Below, one piece after another: positions 26,061-34,952 of a DNA stretch of 64,000 bases. The stretch's first letter is position 1. Each line of letters starts with the position of its first letter. The position numbers and the translations under genes were made by a program. Source of the stretch: JBKBIP01 sp046297495 (lineage in GTDB: Bacteria > Planctomycetota > Planctomycetia > Gemmatales > Gemmataceae). The notes below the pieces were generated by a model. That model saw nothing but the letters and a program-made list of their open reading frames with translations. It was not told the DNA's origin and searched no databases. The DNA lies in assembly GCA_046297495.1 (NCBI GenBank), contig JBKBIP010000007.1, positions 131,079-195,078 on the forward strand. Reading direction: 5' to 3'.

Positions 26061-27323
26061 CTATTCCCGCTCTCCGCCGCCAATGGCGATCAGATGGGAG
26101 AAGGTGCGCAGAAACATCCGCCCACCGGCCATGGCAGGGGTGCTGTGACTCGCTTCATCCAGTGGGTTGCGGGCCAGCAGCTCGAACTCGCGTTTGGCCG
26201 CCAACACCATGACGTCCCCTTCGCGGGAGATGCCGTAGATGTGCTTCCCCACCGCCACCGGCGAGCCGTAATAGGTTCCCGGCACCCGTTCGCGCCAAAA
26301 GACCTCCCCCGTGCGTGCGTCGGCACAGGTGACAATGCCCTCATCGGCCCACAGGAACAGCAAGTCATCCACGACGAGCGGCGTCGGCACCAACGGGGCG
26401 CTGCGCTCGATGCGATAGACTGGCTTCCCTTGACCGTCGGGGCCGCGCTGGCTGGGATCGACGGCGATCACTTCCTTCTTGACCCCCAGCCAGCCGCAGG
26501 TGCCGAGCACCAGATTCCCCGTCACGATGGGAGAGCTGATGGCCGTCTCGATGTGCCCCTTGTCAAACACGTCCATTTCCCACAGCGTCTTGCCGGTGCG
26601 CGGGTCGAGGCTGGTGATGCCGTGGTCCCAGTTGGTCAGGATCAGTTCGGCGGGTTTGCCGGCCGGTTGATACAGGCATGGCGTCGAATAGGTGGCCTTG
26701 CTGCGCCGTTCCGTTTTCCAGCGTTCCTTGCCGGTGTCACGCTCCAGGGCCAGGATGCTGCTGTTCCCTTCTTGTTCATTGGGGACGATGAGTAAATCGT
26801 CAACGACAATCATCGACCCGCCGGCGCCATGTCCGGCCTTGTACGGCCCCAGGTCGCGTTGCCAGACTTCCTTGCCGTCATGGGTCAGGGCCACCACCAG
26901 GTAATCCGTCGGCGCCGCGAAGCTGGCATAAACATAGCGATCATCAACGACCGGCGTGGCCGAGGCCAAGCTATTATGAGCGTGCTTGCGGTGCGTCTGA
27001 CCGGGAAACTCCCGTTGCCAGAGCTGCTTGCCGTCGGCGGCACGATGACACAGCACGTAGCGCGTGCCGGTTTCCTCGTCGCCGCTGGTCAGGAAGACAC
27101 GCTCCCCCCAGACCACCGGCGAACCATGCCCCACGCCCGGCAGCGCGATTTTCCAGGCGAAATCCTTTTCCGTGAAACGCACCGGTAGCCCCTGGGCTTC
27201 GCCGATGCCAGAGCCGTTCGGTCCGCGAAAGCGCGTCCATTCCTGGGCCTGGACATGCCCCAGCAGCAAACCCGCCGCGACGAGCCAGGAAAACAGGATG
27301 TTGCGTCTCTCCGTTGTGTACAT
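26061..27323 (-). CDS. Secreted PQQ-like beta-propeller protein
   Basis: Start at ATG 27323, with GAGGGGGA just upstream, giving 420 residues. A signal peptide (NILFSWLVAAGLLLGHVQAQ) is followed at once by EWTRFRGPNGSGIG, the usual planctomycete opening of this family. The repeat core shows blades of the type GKQLWQREFPG, GKEVWQRDLGPY, GKTLWEMDVF and GEVFWRERVPG, as in BamB and PQQ-dependent dehydrogenases. No dehydrogenase active-site segment is recognisable, so it is probably a periplasmic binding or scaffold protein. A family A hairpin lies directly after the stop. Confidence 0.85.
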   Translation of the reverse strand: MYTTERRNILFSWLVAAGLLLGHVQAQEWTRFRGPNGSGIGEAQGLPVRFTEKDFAWKIALPGVGHGSPVVWGERVFLTSGDEETGTRYVLCHRAADGKQLWQREFPGQTHRKHAHNSLASATPVVDDRYVYASFAAPTDYLVVALTHDGKEVWQRDLGPYKAGHGAGGSMIVVDDLLIVPNEQEGNSSILALERDTGKERWKTERRSKATYSTPCLYQPAGKPAELILTNWDHGITSLDPRTGKTLWEMDVFDKGHIETAISSPIVTGNLVLGTCGWLGVKKEVIAVDPSQRGPDGQGKPVYRIERSAPLVPTPLVVDDLLFLWADEGIVTCADARTGEVFWRERVPGTYYGSPVAVGKHIYGISREGDVMVLAAKREFELLARNPLDEASHSTPAMAGGRMFLRTFSHLIAIGGGERE

Positions 27324-27589
27324 GGTTCCCCCTCTTTTCCATGCCAACGGCATGTAATCGAATCACGGCGACTTCATCACTCAGGATGGCTGCCATTTTA
27401 TAGGCAAGCAAGCCACGTCGCAACCAGGGAGCGGAATCGTGGAGGGGTGCCGGCGCGGGCCTTCAGCGCGGACTTGTCGTCTTGACGCTTCGGGTTCGAG
27501 CCGGAGAGCCGCCGCCGCGCCGCGCGTCCTGTTTCCATGTTCTCTCTTGTCTGCCCATGTGCTACCATATCGGCAGAGGAGATGCCGTC

Positions 27590-28072
27590 ATGGCGCACAA
27601 GAAGAAAGCTGACGAAGAGTTTGACGTCATTTGCCGTAATAAGCGGGCTTTCCACGAGTATCACATTCTGGAGAAGATGGAATGCGGCTTGGTCCTCACC
27701 GGAACCGAAGTCAAAAGTCTGCGCGAAGGACATGCCAGCTTGGAGGATGCTTACGCCAAGGTGGAAGACGGGGAAGTTTGGCTGATCAACAGCGACATTC
27801 CCGAATACAGCCGGGGGAATCAACTCAATCATAAACCCAAGCGGCGTCGGAAATTGCTGCTCCACCGCCGCGAGATCGCCAAATTCGCCGGCAAGGCGTC
27901 GCAGCGTGGTCTGACGCTCGTGCCGCTGCGCATGTACTTCAAGGAAGGGCGCGCCAAGGTCGAGTTGGCCATCGCCCAAGGCAAACAGTTGCACGACAAA
28001 CGACAAGCCCAGAAAAAAGCTGAAGCGCAACGCGAAATTCGCCGAGCTATGACTAAGCGGAACCGCGCGTGA
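27590..28072 (+). CDS. smpB: SsrA-binding protein SmpB
   Basis: Binds tmRNA and delivers it to stalled ribosomes. The 160-aa protein has the family core: NKRAFHEYHILEKMECGLVL, GTEVKSLREGHASLEDAYAK, then PKRRRKLLLHRREI and the RNA-binding loop. The basic C-terminal tail (KKAEAQREIRRAMTKRNRA) inserts in the ribosome. ATG 27590 has GAGGAG eight bases upstream, so the longer frame from 27482 is rejected. No tmRNA gene is seen nearby. Confidence 0.96.
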   Translation: MAHKKKADEEFDVICRNKRAFHEYHILEKMECGLVLTGTEVKSLREGHASLEDAYAKVEDGEVWLINSDIPEYSRGNQLNHKPKRRRKLLLHRREIAKFAGKASQRGLTLVPLRMYFKEGRAKVELAIAQGKQLHDKRQAQKKAEAQREIRRAMTKRNRA

Positions 28073-28102
28073 GGCGTTCACCAAGGTCACGGAGGGCCAA
28101 CG

Positions 28103-29107
28103 GTGCGTTTGACCGCTCTGGTTGATAGTCCCGATCATGTGTGTTGCCGCTACCGGCTTCGAGCGTTCGCGTCAGCGTGGGCGGCAGCGGGGTACACGCT
28201 GGAACTGCTGCCCCGCCCGGCGTCGTGGTGGGACTGGTGCCGGTTCTTGCGGCGGCGCTTCGACACTTTGATCATTCAACGTCGTTTATTCTCTCCCTGG
28301 CAACTTACGCTGTTGCGGCGTCGGTGCCGATTTCTCATCTTTGATTTTGATGACGCCGTTTTCCTCCGTGATTCTTATTCGCGCAAGGCCTTCGCCAGTT
28401 CACGCCGCGTGCGCTGGTTCCGGGCCATGATGCAAGCAGCGGACGCCGTCGTGGCCGGCAATGACTTCTTGCGTGACCATGCCGCGCGCTGGACCCATCC
28501 CGAGCGCGTGCGGGTCATCCCGACCTGTGTGGAGGTGCGAAATTATCCGCTGGCGCGCCACGACAACCGCGTCGCTGTCCAGTTGGCCTGGATTGGCTCC
28601 TCCAGCACCTTGCAAGGCTTGGAGGCGGTTCGTCCGCTCTGGGAAGCCATTGGCCAACAACTGCCACAATTGCGGTTGAAACTAATTTGTGATCGGATTA
28701 TGCGGCTGGATCATTTACCGATCCTCTTTTGTCCCTGGTCGGAAGCCACGGAAGCCACGGAATTGGCGACGTGCGATATTGGCATCAGTTGGGTGCCGGA
28801 TGATCCGTGGAGTCGAGGTAAATGCGCCTTGAAAGTGGTGCAGTATCTGGCCGCCGGTCTGCCGGTGGTGGTGAACCCCGTAGGAGTCCAGGCGGACTTG
28901 GTGGGTTCCGCTCCGATCGGCTTCGCGGCCCAAACCACGGAACAATGGATCGCGGCCCTGGGACGCTTGGCCCAAGAACCTGCCTTGCGGCGCCAACAGG
29001 GTCGAACGGGCCGGCAGCTTGTCGAGCACGACTACAGCGTGACCGTGGGGGCGGCGCGCTGGCTTCAACTTCTCGACTGCCTGCACGCGCGGGCACGGGG
29101 CGCATAA
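28103..29107 (+). CDS. Glycosyltransferase, GT4-like
   Basis: The 334-aa protein starts with GTG (GGAGGG seven bases upstream). It has a GT-B layout: an N-terminal domain ending in AADAVVAGNDFLRDHA, and a C-terminal domain from about 155 with LAWIGSSSTLQGLEAVRP. The donor-binding part is STRGKCALKVVQYLAAGLPV in spirit (seen as SRGKCALKVVQYLAAGLPVV), then NPVGVQADLV. Sugar and acceptor are unknown. The next gene, a WaaP-like double kinase, starts 13 bases later, so the two probably act together on an envelope glycan or lipid. Confidence 0.8.
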   Translation: MRLTALVDSPDHVCCRYRLRAFASAWAAAGYTLELLPRPASWWDWCRFLRRRFDTLIIQRRLFSPWQLTLLRRRCRFLIFDFDDAVFLRDSYSRKAFASSRRVRWFRAMMQAADAVVAGNDFLRDHAARWTHPERVRVIPTCVEVRNYPLARHDNRVAVQLAWIGSSSTLQGLEAVRPLWEAIGQQLPQLRLKLICDRIMRLDHLPILFCPWSEATEATELATCDIGISWVPDDPWSRGKCALKVVQYLAAGLPVVVNPVGVQADLVGSAPIGFAAQTTEQWIAALGRLAQEPALRRQQGRTGRQLVEHDYSVTVGAARWLQLLDCLHARARGA

Positions 29108-29120
29108 GGGGGAAAGAGGC

Positions 29121-30956
29121 ATGTTGCAGACCGTGGAGGTCACCGTCGCCGGGACGCGCTGGCTGGTCGCCGCTCAGTACCGCAACGTCTTGCTCGATGA
29201 CAAAGGCTTGCGCCTGGACGAGTGGCTCCGGATGGGACAGGCGCAGATTGTCAAGCATGGGCATCATCGCACGGTCTATCACGTGGTCCTGCCGGAAATG
29301 AATTTTTATTTGAAGCATTATCGCTTGCCAGACCTGCAATCGTGGTTCCGGCAGATGATTCGCCCCCCCAAAGCCCGCCGGGAATACCAACGCGCCTTGG
29401 CGGTGGCCGAGCGCGGCGTCCCCACCATCGCGCCTCTGGCCTTGGGAGAACGGATGAATTGCGTCGGCGCTGGGGAAAGTTACCTGATCACGCAAAGCAA
29501 AGCCAACGCGGAGCCGCTCAATGTCTTTCTGGAAACCGTCCTGCCGCGCCTCGAGCCAGGTCGGCAAGCGCAAGTCCGCCAACTGCTGGCCGTGGAGATG
29601 GGCAACTTCATGGCCCACATGCACTCTGTGGGGGTGGTTCACCTGGATTTACACCCCGGTAACTTGCTCGTCCGGTTAATCGATGACGCCTGGCCCGCGC
29701 TCTATCTCATCGACTTGCACGATGTCCGCCTCGGCCATCCCCCTTGCTGGTCCGAAAGCCGGGCCAATCTGGTGGTGCTCAATCGCTGGTTCATGCTACG
29801 AGCCGGACGCACCGACCGGCTGCGCTTCTGGAAGGCCTACTGGCAGACACGCTGCCGAGCGGACCAATACTGGACGGGACTGGGTGAGGACGCCCACTCC
29901 CCCGGTTCGATCTGCCATCGTCTCTACTTCGAGGACTGGGCGTGCGAGTTGGAGCGCCGCACCTGGATCTCCAACTTGTGGTTCTGGCGCGCCCGCGACC
30001 GCCGTTATCTGCGCGATAACCGCTACTATCGTCACTGTCGGGCGCCAGGCATGGTCGGGCACATCGTTCGCGATTTGGATGACGCCGTCGTGCAGCAATT
30101 GCTGCGCTCCCCTGAGGAGCCGTTTCAGCGACCGGATGTCAAAGTGTGGAAACAATCGGCTTTTTCTCATGTAGCCGAGTTTGAATTGATCAACAACGGC
30201 GTGAGCCGGCCCGTCGTGTACAAGGCTTTTCGCCGCAAAAGCTGGAAAGACCCCTGGTCGGGTCTGGTGCAATGTACGGCGGCCCTGCGTTCGTGGGTGT
30301 TTGGCCACGGACTGCGCGATCGCGGCTTGCCGACCGCGCGCCCCTTGGCTGTCCTGCACCGCCGCCGCTGGGGTTTGCTGCGTGAAGGTTATCTGCTCAT
30401 GGAGAAGATCGCCAATGCGTGCGACCTGCACCAGTTCATGGCCCGACTGATCCACTTGCCCGAAACCAAGCGCCGCGCCGTGCTGTGGCGGACCATCGAG
30501 CAAGTGGCCCAATTGGTGCGCGACTTGCACGCCCGCCAACTCTCTCACCGCGACCTGAAGGCCACCAACGTCTTGGTGGCCGCCAAGCAACAGTTGGAAG
30601 AGACGGCTAACACCAATCCCAACTCATTGATAGTTCAGGATGCCGAACCATCCTCATCGCCACGCGCCTACCGCCCGTTGTGCGTGACCCAAGGCGTGTG
30701 GTTGATCGACTTGGTGGGTGTCAGCCGCCACTGGCGCTTGCCATATGGTCGGCGCGTGCAAAATCTGGCGCGCTTGCACGCCAGCTTCCACCAACACCCC
30801 GGTTTGACGCGAACCGATAAATTACGCTTCCTGCGCACCTATCTGCAATGGGGACTGCGCGGGCAGGACGGTTGGAAAAACTGGTGGCGCGACATTGATC
30901 AGGCCACGCAAGCCAAGGTCGCGCGCAACCGCCGTCGCGGTAGGGTCTTGACATGA
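29121..30956 (+). CDS. Tandem lipopolysaccharide-kinase-like (WaaP/KdkA) protein
   Basis: The 611-aa protein carries two kinase-like units. The first (about 45-260) has HLDLHPGNLLVRL as catalytic loop and YLIDLHDVRLG as the metal-binding segment. The second (about 330-600) has LSHRDLKATNVLV and VWLIDLVGVS. Both fit the Kdo/WaaP family, which phosphorylates sugars of lipid A core. Duplication in one chain is unusual. In the second unit the metal-binding Asp is within IDLVG. A GT4-like gene lies 13 bases upstream; together they suggest a cell-envelope glycolipid. Which unit is active cannot be told. Confidence 0.78.
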   Translation: MLQTVEVTVAGTRWLVAAQYRNVLLDDKGLRLDEWLRMGQAQIVKHGHHRTVYHVVLPEMNFYLKHYRLPDLQSWFRQMIRPPKARREYQRALAVAERGVPTIAPLALGERMNCVGAGESYLITQSKANAEPLNVFLETVLPRLEPGRQAQVRQLLAVEMGNFMAHMHSVGVVHLDLHPGNLLVRLIDDAWPALYLIDLHDVRLGHPPCWSESRANLVVLNRWFMLRAGRTDRLRFWKAYWQTRCRADQYWTGLGEDAHSPGSICHRLYFEDWACELERRTWISNLWFWRARDRRYLRDNRYYRHCRAPGMVGHIVRDLDDAVVQQLLRSPEEPFQRPDVKVWKQSAFSHVAEFELINNGVSRPVVYKAFRRKSWKDPWSGLVQCTAALRSWVFGHGLRDRGLPTARPLAVLHRRRWGLLREGYLLMEKIANACDLHQFMARLIHLPETKRRAVLWRTIEQVAQLVRDLHARQLSHRDLKATNVLVAAKQQLEETANTNPNSLIVQDAEPSSSPRAYRPLCVTQGVWLIDLVGVSRHWRLPYGRRVQNLARLHASFHQHPGLTRTDKLRFLRTYLQWGLRGQDGWKNWWRDIDQATQAKVARNRRRGRVLT

Positions 30957-31024
30957 CGTTTCGACTCGTCTGGTCAAGAAACGGCGGGAAACGTACAATC
31001 CCCCCGTCACGTGGCAGAGATCAG

Positions 31025-31053
31025 CGCTTAGCGGGCGAGCCGCAGGCTCGCCA
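31025..31053. repeat. Inverted repeat, family B (copy 3)
   Basis: CGCTTAGCGGGCGAGCC-GCA-GGCTCGCC, 68 bases after the double-kinase gene. Confidence 0.5.
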
Positions 31054-31091
31054 CACAAGGCTCCACGGAACCGAGGAAGGAAAAAGCAAGC

Positions 31092-32063
31092 ATGATGCGT
31101 GACTGGCCCGGTTTGCCGAAGCGTTCCGTTTACCGCCGATACTCCATTCCCTGCGCATGGCTGGTGTTGTGTGGTAGTTTCTGGCTGGTCGGCTGTCATG
31201 CGCTACGCATTCTGCCAACCTCGCACCCCGTCGAAAAACTAGAGAAGAAAGAGAAAACCAAAGACGCCGCCCCCCTATTGCCGTCCAAGCAATCCCATCG
31301 GGTTTCCCAATATGTCTTTTACACCGATTTCGACCTGAACACGGATCAACCTCTCTTTCACGAGCTAGCCGAGTTGCGCGACCAAGTGTACAAGGAGCTG
31401 CGACTGCCCCCGGCCAATACCGTCGTTCAAGTCTATCTCTTTGAAACCAAGGATGGCTACGAACAATTCATGCGCTCCCAGTATCCCGACCTGCCCAAGC
31501 GCCGGGCTTTCTTCGTCGCCCAGCCGCACGGACGGGGAACGGCGGAAGACCTGCTGGTCTATACGTACTGGAGCGACCGGATTCGTCAGGACTTACGCCA
31601 CGAGCTGACCCATGCCTTGCTGCACAGTGTCCTGAAGGATGTGCCAATGTGGCTGGATGAAGGCTTGGCGGAGTTCTACGAATTGCCCCCCGAACGGCAG
31701 GGCATCAATGCCGAGTATCTCAGTCAGCTTCAGCGCGGCACGCCGGAACCGTTTCAGCCCAACCTCGTCCGCCTGGAGAAAGTCAGCAAAGTGCAACAAA
31801 TGAATCCGGCGGAGTATCGGGAATCGTGGGCTTGGGTTCATTTGATGTTGCGCGGTGAGCCGCAGGCGCGGGCCGTCTTGCTCGACTACCTGCAACAACT
31901 CCGCTTCACCGACAAACCGGAACCGATGCAGCCCAAGCTAGCCCAGGTCTTCTCGAACCCGTCCCAGGCCTTGCTCGATCATTTGACCCAACTCGCTCCC
32001 CTCACCGATCAAGCTCGGAACACTATCGAGAGCCATCCCAGCGGGGAAACCATCCCCCGGTGA
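31092..32063 (+). CDS. DUF1570-like lipoprotein with HExxH metalloprotease motif
   Basis: The 323-aa protein has a lipoprotein signal: a basic N-terminus, the hydrophobic CAWLVLCGSFWLVGC, and lipobox LVGC with the modified Cys near residue 36. The catalytic-looking motif is RHELTHALLHS (HExxH), followed by WLDEGLAEFYE, the third-ligand pattern of gluzincin proteases. This fits the DUF1570 family common in planctomycetes. A charged, low-complexity stretch (KLEKKEKTKD) follows the lipobox. Substrate and partners are unknown. A family B hairpin lies upstream. Confidence 0.78.
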   Translation: MMRDWPGLPKRSVYRRYSIPCAWLVLCGSFWLVGCHALRILPTSHPVEKLEKKEKTKDAAPLLPSKQSHRVSQYVFYTDFDLNTDQPLFHELAELRDQVYKELRLPPANTVVQVYLFETKDGYEQFMRSQYPDLPKRRAFFVAQPHGRGTAEDLLVYTYWSDRIRQDLRHELTHALLHSVLKDVPMWLDEGLAEFYELPPERQGINAEYLSQLQRGTPEPFQPNLVRLEKVSKVQQMNPAEYRESWAWVHLMLRGEPQARAVLLDYLQQLRFTDKPEPMQPKLAQVFSNPSQALLDHLTQLAPLTDQARNTIESHPSGETIPR

Positions 32064-32246
32064 GGGTCCGTTTCCCAACGGGTTCGCTCGTTGGTTCGCG
32101 CTGCTCCTCCCCGGGGCAAAGGTTCCTGGTTCGAGGTATTGGCCGCCAGAGGCAATTTTTCCCTACTAACCTATACAAATGAATATCATAGGGATACCAT
32201 GATGAAAGATTGTTTTTCCAATCCATCTTTCCATTTGAGGTGAATC

Positions 32247-33017
32247 ATGGGTGCCACTACCAATCTACATACCAATAAACCATCCACACCCGAAGACATC
32301 ACGCGCGCGCTCGCGGCGCCGTTCGATCCGCACCTGGTCAAGTTCAAGCCTGCCGCCGTGAGCGGCAATCGCGCCTTGGCGTTGGCCTATGTGGATGCCC
32401 GCGTCATTCAGGATCGACTCGACGAAGTGCTGGGGGTGGAGGGTTGGCAAGACGATTACGAATGTTTGCCCGATGGCTCGGTGGTGTGCCGGCTGCGGTT
32501 GCGTATTGGTGACGAATGGGTGACGAAAGTAGACGTCGGCGGACCTAGCGAACAGCCCGCCGGCGGCGACCGCATGAAGGCGGCCTTCAGCGACGCGCTG
32601 AAGCGAGCGGCGGTCAAGTTCGGCATCGGCCGGTACTTGTATCGCTTTCCGGCCCAATGGGTCGATTATGATCCGCAGCGCCGCCAGTTTCGCCAGCCGC
32701 CGAAGCTGCCCGATGGTGCCCATCCGCGAGAGACCGCCCCCGCCAAACCGCCGCGGCAGTCGGCGGTCCATCTGATGCCCGCCAACGGCACGGAGCTGCA
32801 CCGCCGCTTGAGCGCCTACGACGCCACACTGGCCGCGCAAGGTTTATGCCGGCCCGGCGCCTTGCTCGAACATGTGCAACGCACGGGGGCGCAAGCTGGT
32901 TATGCCGGCGACATAACCAGCTGGACCGGACCTGCCATTGAATTAGCAGTGGAGACCGCCAAAGCCTTCGCCAAGCAACAACGTCAACCCAGCCCCGAAC
33001 GCAAGGACGTGGCGTGA
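32247..33017 (+). CDS. Rad52/DdrA-like single-strand annealing protein
   Basis: The 256-aa protein has in residues 15-140 the Rad52/Rad22 fold pattern: a first helix (ITRALAAPFDPHLVKFKP), AYVDARVIQDRLDEVLGVEGWQ, a strand hairpin CRLRLRIGDEWVTKVDVG, and SDALKRAAVKFGIGRYLYRF. The last block is the best-kept signature of the Rad52/DdrA group, which binds single-stranded DNA and anneals strands. Residues 145-256 are a less ordered tail with a short helical end. It stands alone; no phage recombination genes are near, so a chromosomal DNA-repair role is more likely than a prophage remnant. Confidence 0.82.
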   Translation: MGATTNLHTNKPSTPEDITRALAAPFDPHLVKFKPAAVSGNRALALAYVDARVIQDRLDEVLGVEGWQDDYECLPDGSVVCRLRLRIGDEWVTKVDVGGPSEQPAGGDRMKAAFSDALKRAAVKFGIGRYLYRFPAQWVDYDPQRRQFRQPPKLPDGAHPRETAPAKPPRQSAVHLMPANGTELHRRLSAYDATLAAQGLCRPGALLEHVQRTGAQAGYAGDITSWTGPAIELAVETAKAFAKQQRQPSPERKDVA

Positions 33018-33035
33018 GCTTGGGCGCTTACGCCG

Positions 33036-33980
33036 TCAAAAGGCGATGCGCTGCACGCGATGGTTTTCACTGTCGATGACGTGAATACAATCGTGACTAT
33101 CAATCGCCAAGGCCCAGGGACTGCGTAGTTGGCCAGGCTCGCCGCCGGGACCACCCCACCAACCCAGCGATTTCCCATCGGGAGTGAATTTCTGCACGCG
33201 ATGGTTGCCGTACTCAACGACATACAATACACCCTTGGACGAAAAAGCCAGATCGTAAGGGTACTTCAGCTCCCCAAGGTTCTCACCAGGACGGCCGATC
33301 ACGCGCACCAGCTGGCCGTTCTTGGTGAATACCTGCACGCGATGATTGCAAGCGTCGGCCACGTATAAATAGCCGTCCGGACCCCAGGCCAGCGAGCGGA
33401 TCGTGGCGAACTGGCCGGGGTTGGTGCCGCGACTCCCCCAACACAACAGGAACTTGCCGTCCGGGTCGAGCTTGGTGATGCGCTCGTTGATGCCAAACTC
33501 AGCGACATAAAAATTCCCCTCGCTATCTTGTTCCGCGTCGCTGATGTAACCGAATTGTCCCGGCTCCGATCCCGGACTACCGCCAATGGTGCGCAGCAGT
33601 TGGCCATCATGGTTATAGATGCGCAAGCAATGGTAGTGCGAATCGCTGACCAGCAAGTTACCGTCGCGGTCGATGCTCAAGCCGCTGGGCCGGCCATTGC
33701 GGTAGTCCGGCGTGGTCCACGATGGCCCCCGATATTGGCCGTCGCGGTCATAGACTTGAATCCGCGCCGTGAAATCGACGAGAAACAAGCGATCCCGAGC
33801 ATCGATGGCGGCCGCGCGGGGTTTGACCAAATCGCCCGCCCGCACGCCGCGCCGTCCCCAAACGATTTCCGCTTCACCGGAGCCGCCGCCATAGCCGAAC
33901 AGCACGAACCAACCGCACGCCGCCACCAAACCAGCGCCAGCCAAGCGACATAACCAGGTTATCAGCGACTCAGCAATCAC
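33036..33980 (-). CDS. NHL-repeat beta-propeller protein, membrane-anchored
   Basis: The 314-aa protein starts with GTG. An N-terminal helix (LAGAGLVAACGWFVLFGYGGG) anchors or exports it. The rest is six or so NHL repeats: GNLLVSDSHYHCLRIYNHDG, GNFYVAEFGINERITKLDPDG, GYLYVADACNHRVQVFTKNG, GVLYVVEYGNHRVQKFTPDG and DCIHVIDSENHRVQRI. NHL propellers bind proteins or peptides, and some cleave peptide amides; no enzyme motif is seen here. It is convergent with the Rad52-like gene 18 bases away. Confidence 0.85.
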   Translation of the reverse strand: MIAESLITWLCRLAGAGLVAACGWFVLFGYGGGSGEAEIVWGRRGVRAGDLVKPRAAAIDARDRLFLVDFTARIQVYDRDGQYRGPSWTTPDYRNGRPSGLSIDRDGNLLVSDSHYHCLRIYNHDGQLLRTIGGSPGSEPGQFGYISDAEQDSEGNFYVAEFGINERITKLDPDGKFLLCWGSRGTNPGQFATIRSLAWGPDGYLYVADACNHRVQVFTKNGQLVRVIGRPGENLGELKYPYDLAFSSKGVLYVVEYGNHRVQKFTPDGKSLGWWGGPGGEPGQLRSPWALAIDSHDCIHVIDSENHRVQRIAF

Positions 33981-34118
33981 CGTGCCGTCTCGTCAACAAA
34001 CACAATCGAAAAACGAACTGTCCATACCTGCCGTTATCGGGAACATGTTCAACCTACCAGGACGCTTTGCTCCTGACAATCCACCCAATCAGAACGGCGA
34101 CTCACAAAACCAATCCGC

Positions 34119-34952
34119 TTACACAGGGGGTACGGTGGCGGCTGGCGCTGAGGTGGCCAATCGCGCGGGGCCAAAGTCGGGGTGCCGCAGGACGCGCCGA
34201 AAATCCGCCGCCTGCTCCCGCCAGCGGATGGACATGTCGGCGGAAGGGGTTTGGATGTCGAGGGGCACTTCCACCATGAAGCAGCTCAGAAAATTGGCTT
34301 TCGCCAGGATTTCGGCATGAACGAAGGGGCCGTGGGATTGAATCGGAATGCGCTCGAAGATGGACCGGCGAAACAGTTTGAAGGGGCAAGTGATGTCCAC
34401 GATCTGCACCCCCATCAGCAAGCGAATCAGCCAGTGATAGGCCAGCCCCTTCCAGCCGGGCCAGACGGCGCGCTCTTCTAGCTCAATACCGAACAAGACC
34501 CGCGGCAACACCCAGCGGAGGCTGGATGCGATGCGCCAGGTCGGCGTTGGCGGCGGCGCGGCCCGGCCTCCCGCAACCAGGTCCACGCGGTCGATTTCCT
34601 TCAGCAACAGAGTCAAATACTCCGGGCGGTAGGCGGGATCGCAAGCGGTGTAGGCCACCAGTGGCAGCCGGGCCATCGCCAAGCCGGCCCGCAAATCGGC
34701 CCCGATCCCTGGCGCGTCATCATGCCGGCACAGACGGGCGCGCGGAGCTGACGCCACACGCGCCATAATATCGTCACTGATTTCCTGCCGCCCGTCCGCA
34801 ATCAGGATCAGCTCGGATGCTTGCGGCAGCGCGTCCAGATAGGCCAGCCAAGCGTCGATGACTGGTCGCCATTGCTGCGGCTCGGCGCGTAGGGGCAGCA
34901 GAACGCTAATTCCCTCGGTGGCGATGGCTGGTCGTTCCCAGTTGATCGACAT
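34119..34952 (-). CDS. Glycosyltransferase family 2
   Basis: The 277-aa protein has a GT-A fold: ISVLLPLRAEPQQWRPVIDA at the start, LILIADGRQE, and GIGADLRAGLAMARLPLVAYTACD, where the DxD-type position is read as Ala-Cys-Asp. The C-terminal part has a kept segment FKLFRRSIFERIPIQSHGPF, as in dolichol-phosphate mannose synthase relatives. The start overlaps the end of the GT39 gene by 47 bases, so the two are surely co-expressed. It probably makes the lipid-linked sugar used by that membrane glycosyltransferase. Confidence 0.8.
   Translation of the reverse strand: MSINWERPAIATEGISVLLPLRAEPQQWRPVIDAWLAYLDALPQASELILIADGRQEISDDIMARVASAPRARLCRHDDAPGIGADLRAGLAMARLPLVAYTACDPAYRPEYLTLLLKEIDRVDLVAGGRAAPPPTPTWRIASSLRWVLPRVLFGIELEERAVWPGWKGLAYHWLIRLLMGVQIVDITCPFKLFRRSIFERIPIQSHGPFVHAEILAKANFLSCFMVEVPLDIQTPSADMSIRWREQAADFRRVLRHPDFGPARLATSAPAATVPPV

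Noticed and set aside
27482..27589. Longer N-terminus of SmpB
   Set aside because: The added 36 residues are not seen in SmpB and the ATG at 27590 has a good GAGGAG site.
32247..33017. Prophage remnant indicated by the Rad52-like gene
   Set aside because: No integrase, terminase, structural or lysis genes are nearby and flanking genes are ordinary chromosomal ones.
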